This document shows positions 57,743-64,000 of a stretch of DNA of 64,000 nt, in pieces. Both the position numbers and the translations under genes were made by a program. Source of the stretch: an uncultured Bacteroidales bacterium (lineage in GTDB: Bacteria > Bacteroidota > Bacteroidia > Bacteroidales > UBA932); NCBI GenBank assembly GCA_946405435.1, contig CAMJHF010000001.1, forward strand, positions 1-64,000, in the 5' to 3' direction. Below the pieces are notes generated by a model. It searched no databases and was not told where the DNA came from. It saw only the letters and a list, made by a program, of their open reading frames with translations. Position 1 is the first letter of the stretch; every line of letters starts with the position of its first letter.

Positions 57743-58840
57743 ATGAAAAAACACATACTGTATCCTCTGTTCCTGGTGCTGCTCCTTGTGGCCGCCTGCG
57801 GGCCCGCCAAGAAAACAGCCTCCGCACCTTCCTACCGGGAATCCCACATCATTGGGTTCTACAATCTTGAGAACCTGTTCGATACCTATCATGACGAGGG
57901 TAAGAACGACACTGAGTACCTGCCTGAGGGGGCCAACAAGTGGACCGAGGTCAAATATGCCAAGAAACTGTCCAACATGGCCCGGGTAATCGCCGCCATG
58001 AAGGAGGACAACGGCGTGTGGCATGCCGTCCTCGGAGTGTCCGAGATCGAGAACCGCCATGTTCTCGAGGACCTCGTGTCCGAGCCTGCCATTGCCGAAG
58101 CCAACTACCAGATAGTGCACTATGACGGTCCCGACCGCCGCGGCGTGGACGTGGCCCTGCTCTATCGTCCCGAGGTACTCAAGGTCCTTGCCACAGAGAG
58201 CATTCCGTTCACATTCAAGCCCTCGCGCATAGACTGGAGCCAGTGGACCGAAGAGGAGATGGACTACTTCAAGACACGCGACGTGCTCATGGTGCGCGGC
58301 ACCATCGGTGGCGAGATGTTCGCCTTCTTCGTCGCCCATCTCCCTTCCCGTCTTGGCGGCAAGGGCGCCGACCTGCGTCCCCGCGGGGCCGAGATTATCT
58401 ACGACCGGGCGATGGAGCTTCAGAAAGAGTTCCCCGGCATCAAGATAGTGGTGATGGGAGACATGAACGACAATCCCACCGACGTGAGCATGACCGAGTT
58501 CCTGCACGGCAAAGAGTTCATTGACGGCCTTGCGGACGAAGACTTCTTCGACCCCTTCCTGAGCATGATAAAGGCCGGCTACGCCTCGCTCTACTACCAG
58601 GGAGGCAACAACATCTTCGACATAGTCATGGTCAACAAGGCGCTGGCCGCTGCCGGTTCCGGAGAGTGGCAGATACGTCCCATCGTCAAGGGCAAGTTCT
58701 ACGGCCGCATCTTCAACAAGCCGTTCATGACCAACCAGAGCGGCCAGTACAAGGGCACGCCCTACCGCACCTTCTCCAACGGAGCTTTCGTGGACGGCTA
58801 TTCCGACCACTATCCCACATACATCCTGATAGCAAGATAA
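57743..58840 (+). CDS. EEP-superfamily nuclease/phosphodiesterase lipoprotein
   Basis: A 365-residue lipoprotein starting at the ATG at 57743 (lipobox LVAAC); the overlapping ATG at 57716 would disrupt the signal peptide. EEP motifs: IGFYNLENLFDT (about 32), VSEIENR (about 99), FFVAHLPSR (about 195), VVMGDMNDNP (about 234) and a final GYSDHYP. This subgroup is close to extracellular DNases in TonB loci. With the NUC enzyme before it, it would break nucleic acid into short products. Confidence 0.88.
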   Translation: MKKHILYPLFLVLLLVAACGPAKKTASAPSYRESHIIGFYNLENLFDTYHDEGKNDTEYLPEGANKWTEVKYAKKLSNMARVIAAMKEDNGVWHAVLGVSEIENRHVLEDLVSEPAIAEANYQIVHYDGPDRRGVDVALLYRPEVLKVLATESIPFTFKPSRIDWSQWTEEEMDYFKTRDVLMVRGTIGGEMFAFFVAHLPSRLGGKGADLRPRGAEIIYDRAMELQKEFPGIKIVVMGDMNDNPTDVSMTEFLHGKEFIDGLADEDFFDPFLSMIKAGYASLYYQGGNNIFDIVMVNKALAAAGSGEWQIRPIVKGKFYGRIFNKPFMTNQSGQYKGTPYRTFSNGAFVDGYSDHYPTYILIAR

Positions 58841-58850
58841 TTATCCGCTT

Positions 58851-61760
58851 ATGCTCAAAAGATATCTAACCGCGCTTGCCCTCCTGCTTGCAGCAGCCGG
58901 CCTTTCCGCCCAGGACTACACCGGCGGAGTCAAGGGCACGGTGGTCAACCGCAACGGCCGCCAGCCCGTCGAGAAGGCCCGCCTTACGCTCATGCAAGGG
59001 GCTAACACCGTCGCCGAAGTGGAATCTGCCGCCGACGGCACCTTCCAGATTCCAAACCTGGCCGACGGCATGTACACCCTGGTCATCGTGGCCCCCGACT
59101 TCCTGGAAAACCAGGTGCAGGTGACTGTCAACGACGGCTATGTCAAGAACATGTTCAACCTTTCGCTCACATCCATGCAGCAGGTAACGGAACTTGACGA
59201 CGACTCGTTCGCAGCCTTCGACATGGACGATTCGGGCTACAACGACAATCCGACCATCCTGTTCGGATCCAACGACATCTTCAACAACCTGGCCGGCTAC
59301 AATTTCTCGTCCGTGCGTTTCCGTGCCCGCGGCTACACTTCCGAGAGCCAGGACGTCTATCTGGCCGGAGTGCGCATGAACGACGCCGTGACGGGCTACA
59401 GCCCCTTCTCGCTGTGGAGCGGTCTCAACGAGGCCATGCGCTCCAAGGAAACCGTCAACGGCGCCGAGTTGTCGGACTACGGTTTTGGCGGGTACAACGG
59501 CCTCACGTACATATTCGGAAACGCTTCCAGCGTGCGCAAGGGCCTGAGGGGCAGCTTGCTCACCAACAGCCAGCTGTACCGCCTGCGCGTCATGGCTTCC
59601 TATGCCACCGGCCTGCAGGACAACGGATGGGCCTTTGCGGCCAACGTATCGGCCCGCCTCGGCGGCAACGACTGGATCGACGGCGTGTACTATCGCTCGT
59701 TCGCCTACTATCTGGCCGCCGACAAGGTGTTCAACAAGTCCCACAAGCTGAGTTTCGTGTTCTTCGGCACTCCCGGCGAAAGAGGAGCCCAGAATGCCTC
59801 CACCCAGGAGGTGTACGACCTTATGAAGGACAACATGTACAACTCCAACTGGGGCTACCAGAACGGCAAGGTGCGCAACGCCCGCGTGCGCAGGACGCAT
59901 GAGCCCGTTGCCATCGTCCGATATGAGTTCACTCCCTCTGACAAGTTCGAGGGCGGCGCCACGCTGCTGTACCGCTTCGGAAAGAACGGATATACGGCCC
60001 TCGACTGGTACGACGCCCAGGACCCCAGGCCCGACTACTACCGCAACCTTCCGAGCTACTTCCGCGATTCCAATCCCGACATGAACCGCAACAACGAGTA
60101 CAAGTACGCCTGGTCTAATGAGATATGGACACACGCATCGGAATTCCCCGGGCTTACCCATATCAACTGGGACCGCCTGTACAACGTGAATTACCTCCAG
60201 GGCGGACGCTCCAAGTACGTCCAGGAGGAGCGCCGCGTCGACCAGAAGGACTTCAACGCTTCAGTCAACTTCAAATGGCGTGCAAGCGAGCGCTTCACCC
60301 TCACCGGCGGACTGGACGGACGCATGAACAACACTGAATACTACAAGGTCTTGGCGGACCTGCTTGGCGGCGAGTATTTCCTTGACGTGGACAACTTTGC
60401 CGAGCGCGAGTTCAGCTCCCAGGCCTGGAAGATCCAGAACGACCTCAACTACTATGTGGCCAACGGCGAACCCCGCAAGCTAAAGGTCGGCGACAAGTAC
60501 GGCTACGACTACCTGGCCCAGGTGCGCAACCTAAGCGGCTGGGTGGCAGGCAAGATGGTCCTTGGCAATTTCAGCGCCAATGTGGGTTTGAAGGCCGGAT
60601 ACGAGTCCTTCTGGCGCCACGGTCTCATGCGCAAGGGTCTCTTCCCCGGCTATCCCAAGGACGAGAACATGGCCGCCGCGTGGCGTAACCTCGGCATCGA
60701 GCCTTCGGAAGAATGGTCCTCATGGGTGTCCAAGAAGGCGAAATTCTTCACCTACGCCGCCAAACTCGGTCTCAATTATGTGATAGGAGGCAATCAGAGA
60801 GTATATGCCAATGTGGGCTACTTCAACGACGCCCCCAAGTTCAACCAGGTATTCCTTTCCCCCAGGACCCGCAATACCATGGTGGACAACCTTCAGACAG
60901 TCAAGACTTTCACTTCCGACGTCAACTGGCAGTATTCCGGCGGAGGCCTCAACTTGAGGGCCACTGCTTTCTATACCACGATCAATGACCAGAGCAAGGT
61001 CATGAGCGCCTACGACGACCTCCAGAACGCCTTCTCCAACTTTGCCATCACCGGTATAGACGAGCGTCACATGGGTCTGGAGTTTGGCTTCAAGGTGCCC
61101 ACCTATCTTGTAGACAATCTGTCTGTCCAGGGTGCCCTGAGCCTCGGCGAGTACATTTACACCTCCAACCCCAGGATGACGCAGACCGTGGACAACAGCG
61201 CCGAGACGGTAATGTCCGACGTGCTGGTGAGCTACTGGAAATCTACGCCGGTGGCTGCCCGTGACGAGAACGGCAACTACCTCGACGATGTCGTGGACCA
61301 TTACCAGAAGCACTACGTGCCGTCCACGCCCCAGCTGGCGGCGAGCATAGGGCTTGCCTATAACTACAACTACTGGTTCATCGACGCCGACGTGGAGTAC
61401 TTCGCCCATTCTTACCTCGACATGAACCCCCTGTACCGTACCGACTACGCCACCGCCGGCCCAGACTACAACATCACTCCCGAGGAGGTCCTCTACATGA
61501 CCACCCAGGAGAAGTTCAAGCCCGCCTGGCTCGTCAACTTCTCGGTGGGCAAATCGTGGTACATCCAGCGTAAGTACCAGCTCGGCTTCTCGCTCAACGC
61601 CAAGAACATCCTCAACAACAGAAACGTCAGGACCGGTGGTTACGAGCAGACCCGCCTTGTCGACAACACCGTCTCCCGCGAGCGTTTCTATCGTTTCGAT
61701 CCCAAGTACTTCTACATGTCGGGATTCAATTACATGTTGAACATCTATTTCAGATTCTAG
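58851..61760 (+). CDS. TonB-dependent receptor with carboxypeptidase-like domain
   Basis: A 969-residue outer-membrane receptor with signal peptide (ALALLLAAAGLSAQ), a regulatory domain (GGVKGTVVNRNGRQPVEKAR, about 24-105), plug (about 120-230, with VRFRARGYTSESQDVYLAGV) and a barrel ending in GFNYMLNIYFRF. It is not a SusC type, having no STN domain and no SusD partner. It lies between the EEP nuclease and a DUF5689 lipoprotein with gaps of only 10 and 3 bases. It is the likely importer for nucleotides or oligonucleotides made by the enzymes upstream. Confidence 0.92.
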   Translation: MLKRYLTALALLLAAAGLSAQDYTGGVKGTVVNRNGRQPVEKARLTLMQGANTVAEVESAADGTFQIPNLADGMYTLVIVAPDFLENQVQVTVNDGYVKNMFNLSLTSMQQVTELDDDSFAAFDMDDSGYNDNPTILFGSNDIFNNLAGYNFSSVRFRARGYTSESQDVYLAGVRMNDAVTGYSPFSLWSGLNEAMRSKETVNGAELSDYGFGGYNGLTYIFGNASSVRKGLRGSLLTNSQLYRLRVMASYATGLQDNGWAFAANVSARLGGNDWIDGVYYRSFAYYLAADKVFNKSHKLSFVFFGTPGERGAQNASTQEVYDLMKDNMYNSNWGYQNGKVRNARVRRTHEPVAIVRYEFTPSDKFEGGATLLYRFGKNGYTALDWYDAQDPRPDYYRNLPSYFRDSNPDMNRNNEYKYAWSNEIWTHASEFPGLTHINWDRLYNVNYLQGGRSKYVQEERRVDQKDFNASVNFKWRASERFTLTGGLDGRMNNTEYYKVLADLLGGEYFLDVDNFAEREFSSQAWKIQNDLNYYVANGEPRKLKVGDKYGYDYLAQVRNLSGWVAGKMVLGNFSANVGLKAGYESFWRHGLMRKGLFPGYPKDENMAAAWRNLGIEPSEEWSSWVSKKAKFFTYAAKLGLNYVIGGNQRVYANVGYFNDAPKFNQVFLSPRTRNTMVDNLQTVKTFTSDVNWQYSGGGLNLRATAFYTTINDQSKVMSAYDDLQNAFSNFAITGIDERHMGLEFGFKVPTYLVDNLSVQGALSLGEYIYTSNPRMTQTVDNSAETVMSDVLVSYWKSTPVAARDENGNYLDDVVDHYQKHYVPSTPQLAASIGLAYNYNYWFIDADVEYFAHSYLDMNPLYRTDYATAGPDYNITPEEVLYMTTQEKFKPAWLVNFSVGKSWYIQRKYQLGFSLNAKNILNNRNVRTGGYEQTRLVDNTVSRERFYRFDPKYFYMSGFNYMLNIYFRF

Positions 61761-61763
61761 GCT

Positions 61764-62915
61764 ATGAAGAAGATATACATTGCATTGGCCTTTGCGCTGC
61801 TGTCCCTTGTCTCCTGCCGCAGCCTGGTCGAGGAATGGCAGCCCGTGTTTACAGGCAAGTATGCCAACCCCGAGACATCCAAGATTTACAGCGAGTCCGA
61901 CCTCAGGGACATGGGATTCTCCGGAACCTTCACCACCATCAGCGCTCTCAAGGCCCTGTACAAGAATGCTCCCTATGCCATCAATTCCAATATCTGGATA
62001 AAGGGCCAGGTGACCACGAGCGACGTGTCAGGCAACCTGTACCGCGAAATATACATCCAGGACGAAACCGGCGGCATCGACCTCAAACTCGGCAAGTCTT
62101 CGCTCTACAGCGAATACAAGATAGGGCAGTGGCTCTATGTGAGCTGCGCCGACCTCGTGCTCGGGGCCTACAACGGCATGCCGCAGCTGGGCGCCGAGGC
62201 CGACAATACCTCCACCAACGAGTATGAGACCTCGTACATCGACGTCCAGACCGTCATCGACCAGCATGTGTTCAAGGGCCCTTACGCCGAGCCCCTCAAG
62301 CCCCTGGTGGTAAGCGAGCAGGACATCAAGAACGCCATCTCCAAGGGCTTTACGGGCGAGCTGTGGGGCAAGCTGGTGACCGTTCCGGGGCTCCTTTACA
62401 AGAAAGAGATTTTCGCCCTGTTCTATCCCAATCCCAACATGCCGCACAAGAGCGGCAATCCAGAGAACCGCGTGTTCCTGTCCGACAACGGCACATGGGG
62501 GATTACTACCTGGGCGCTTACCAAGTCAAGGTACATATCCAACATCTACGAGGGCTTGTGGGACGCTGCCGAGGTGGGCAGCGGAGCCACCCGCTACGGC
62601 CCCATAACCGGCGCTCCTGCAGATTATCTGAAGCCCGGAAAGATCCTCGACAGCTTTGGTTTCGACAGCCATTCTTCCTACAAAGATATTATGGCCAACT
62701 ATGCCACAGCCAACTATGTGTCGCACTATTTCGTGCTGGGTAAGACGGACGTGCAGGTGCGTACGAGCGGCTACGCCAAGTTCGCCGACGAGCGGCTGGA
62801 CGAGCGCATCCTCAACGGTTCCGCCTGCGACATCACCGGCATACTGACAGTTTATGACGGCTCCGCACAGTTTACCCTGATCGACGAGCCTTCAGTATCG
62901 GTAATTGTTAAATAG
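61764..62915 (+). CDS. DUF5689 lipoprotein
   Basis: A 383-residue lipoprotein (lipobox LVSC) with the DUF5689 domain: IWIKGQVTTSDVSGNLYRE then IYIQDETGGIDLKL (about 75-110), an OB-fold-like beta barrel, and a second copy of the fold near the end (GSACDITGILTVYDGSAQFT). DUF5689 proteins are regularly found next to TonB receptors and secreted nucleases in Bacteroidetes. Binding of nucleic acid is inferred from the fold and the company it keeps. It is the last gene of the operon. Confidence 0.85.
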   Translation: MKKIYIALAFALLSLVSCRSLVEEWQPVFTGKYANPETSKIYSESDLRDMGFSGTFTTISALKALYKNAPYAINSNIWIKGQVTTSDVSGNLYREIYIQDETGGIDLKLGKSSLYSEYKIGQWLYVSCADLVLGAYNGMPQLGAEADNTSTNEYETSYIDVQTVIDQHVFKGPYAEPLKPLVVSEQDIKNAISKGFTGELWGKLVTVPGLLYKKEIFALFYPNPNMPHKSGNPENRVFLSDNGTWGITTWALTKSRYISNIYEGLWDAAEVGSGATRYGPITGAPADYLKPGKILDSFGFDSHSSYKDIMANYATANYVSHYFVLGKTDVQVRTSGYAKFADERLDERILNGSACDITGILTVYDGSAQFTLIDEPSVSVIVK

Positions 62916-62926
62916 TTGTTAACGAT

Positions 62927-64000
62927 ATGAAAAAAGCAGCCCTATTATTATCATTGGCTATTGTGATGACTGGTTGTGGAAAGAGCAACGTGTTCCTGCA
63001 GGAATGGGACACACCCTACGGAATTCCTCCGTTCGACAAGATCAAACTGGCGGACTACATGCCCGCGATAGAGGCCGGTATGAAGCAGCAGAACGCTGAA
63101 ATACAGGCGATTATTGATAACGAAGAGGCCCCCTCTTTCGAGAATACCATTGCGGCCTACGACCGCAGCGGCGCTATCCTGGACAAGGTCGGCGCCGTCC
63201 TCTTCAACGTGAGCGAGTCGGACTACAGTCCTGAGCTCAACGAAATTGTGGAGAAGGCTACGCCCCTGCTGTCCGCCCACGGCGACAACATCATGATGAA
63301 TCCGGCTCTCTTCGCCCGCGTAAAGGCCGTTTACGAGGCCGACCAGAGCGCCCTGAGCCGCGAGGAGCAGATGCTTCTGAAAGATCTCTACGAAGGCTTT
63401 GTGCGCAACGGCGTAGGCCTTGACGAGGCCGGCCAGGCCCGCCTCAAGGAAATCAACAGCGAGCTGTCGACCCTGGCCCTCACTTTTGCCAACAACCTTC
63501 TCGCCCAGAGCAACGCCTTCAAGGAAGAACTTGGCTTCTCCGTGTCTTCTTACTACGACAAGATGGCGTCCGAGCCCGACAGGGCCCTTCGCGAGAAGAT
63601 TTTCCGCATGTACTCTGGACGTGGCTCCAATGGAGACGAATATGACAACAATGCCGTCGTGCTCCGCATCATGGAACTGCGCATAGAGAAGGCGAAGCTC
63701 ATGGGCTACGACACTCCCGCCGCCTTCATCCTCGAGGACAAGATGGCCGGCAATCCTGCCGCGGTGGATGCTTTCCTCGGGGACATCATGGCTGCAGCCA
63801 TGCGTCGTGCCAAGGAGGAAGTGGCTGACATGCAGAAGCTTATGGACGAGGATGCGGCGGCAGGCGTGGTGCCTGCAGGCTCCCGCATCGAGCCATGGGA
63901 CTACATGTACTACGCCGAGCGTGTCCGCAAGGCCCGCTACGATCTGGACGAGTCCCTGGTGAGCGAGTACTTCAAGATGGAGAATGTCCGTGCAGGCGTG
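62927..64000 (+). CDS. Peptidase M3 (Dcp-like peptidyl-dipeptidase) lipoprotein, partial
   Basis: The open frame from the ATG at 62927 runs off the window end, so the HExxH active site lies outside. The lipobox is VMTGC. The sequence EWDTPYGIPPFDKIKLADYM, FENTIAAYDRSGAIL and RLKEINSELSTLALTFANNL is typical of the Dcp/OpdA branch of family M3. Between FKEELG (about 204) and DRALREKIFRMY (about 221) roughly 30-40 residues normally present in the family seem to be missing, in frame. It probably digests peptides in the periplasm. Confidence 0.88.
   Translation, partial: MKKAALLLSLAIVMTGCGKSNVFLQEWDTPYGIPPFDKIKLADYMPAIEAGMKQQNAEIQAIIDNEEAPSFENTIAAYDRSGAILDKVGAVLFNVSESDYSPELNEIVEKATPLLSAHGDNIMMNPALFARVKAVYEADQSALSREEQMLLKDLYEGFVRNGVGLDEAGQARLKEINSELSTLALTFANNLLAQSNAFKEELGFSVSSYYDKMASEPDRALREKIFRMYSGRGSNGDEYDNNAVVLRIMELRIEKAKLMGYDTPAAFILEDKMAGNPAAVDAFLGDIMAAAMRRAKEEVADMQKLMDEDAAAGVVPAGSRIEPWDYMYYAERVRKARYDLDESLVSEYFKMENVRAGV

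Overview
The window is Bacteroidales chromosomal DNA. The evidence is SusC/SusD-type outer-membrane pairs, several further TonB-dependent receptors, BACON, DUF5689, FISUMP and BspA-LRR proteins, an ECF sigma/FecR pair, and promoters of the Bacteroidetes form TTG-N19/20-TAnnTTTG. Genus and species cannot be fixed from the sequence. It divides into a visibly AT-richer mobile segment (1 to about 17,450, left end outside the window) and GC-richer resident chromosome (about 17,523 to the end).

Mobile segment. From left to right it holds a tight operon of small DNA-metabolism proteins (zinc ribbon, SSB, RadC-like JAMM protein, DUF4314), an RNA-rich stretch, two minus-strand genes including a tandem ribbon-helix-helix protein, three unknown genes punctuated by two matching pseudoknots, and a NUMOD3-repeat protein with no visible nuclease domain. 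Next come a C5-methyltransferase/restriction enzyme/Vsr operon with two passenger genes, a large primase-helicase, a FISUMP lipoprotein, an AT-hook protein, and divergent tyrosine and serine recombinases. No capsid, tail, terminase, relaxase or conjugation gene is visible, so it looks like an integrative element or satellite, or one part of a larger element.

The most unusual content is non-coding. Four intergenic regions carry a bipartite promoter-like motif with an exactly constant 18-base offset. Two of these lead into short stretches that end in terminators with an identical inner hairpin and covarying outer stems, which suggests a small-RNA family. Two intergenic H-type pseudoknots sit about 24 bases before start codons. 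A leader with mutually exclusive pairings overlaps the primase-helicase start. A second shared promoter block lies before two element genes. Three element proteins end in the same short helix-turn-helix-like module.

Resident chromosome, 17.5-32 kb: a thioredoxin-fold lipoprotein, a PreA-like pyrimidine dehydrogenase, a YARHG protein, a FISUMP gene remnant, an MntA/HepT toxin-antitoxin pair, a BspA-like LRR protein, an EamA transporter with a PheC-like lipoprotein, an NlpC/P60 hydrolase with radA, and a metK-smpB operon preceded by a recognisable SAM-II (metA-type) riboswitch.

Resident chromosome, 32-64 kb, is devoted to outer-membrane nutrient capture. There is a divergent pair of Oar-like TonB receptors, one with a BACON/OB-fold lipoprotein. 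An ECF-sigma-controlled SusC/D locus follows, with an EEP phosphodiesterase, a TIG-NHL protein, a GH84-like hexosaminidase and a ceramidase-like amidase carrying an inserted propeller-like block. A likely nucleic-acid-scavenging operon comes next (OB-fold lipoprotein, NUC endonuclease, EEP enzyme, TonB receptor, DUF5689 lipoprotein). The window ends inside an M3 peptidase gene.
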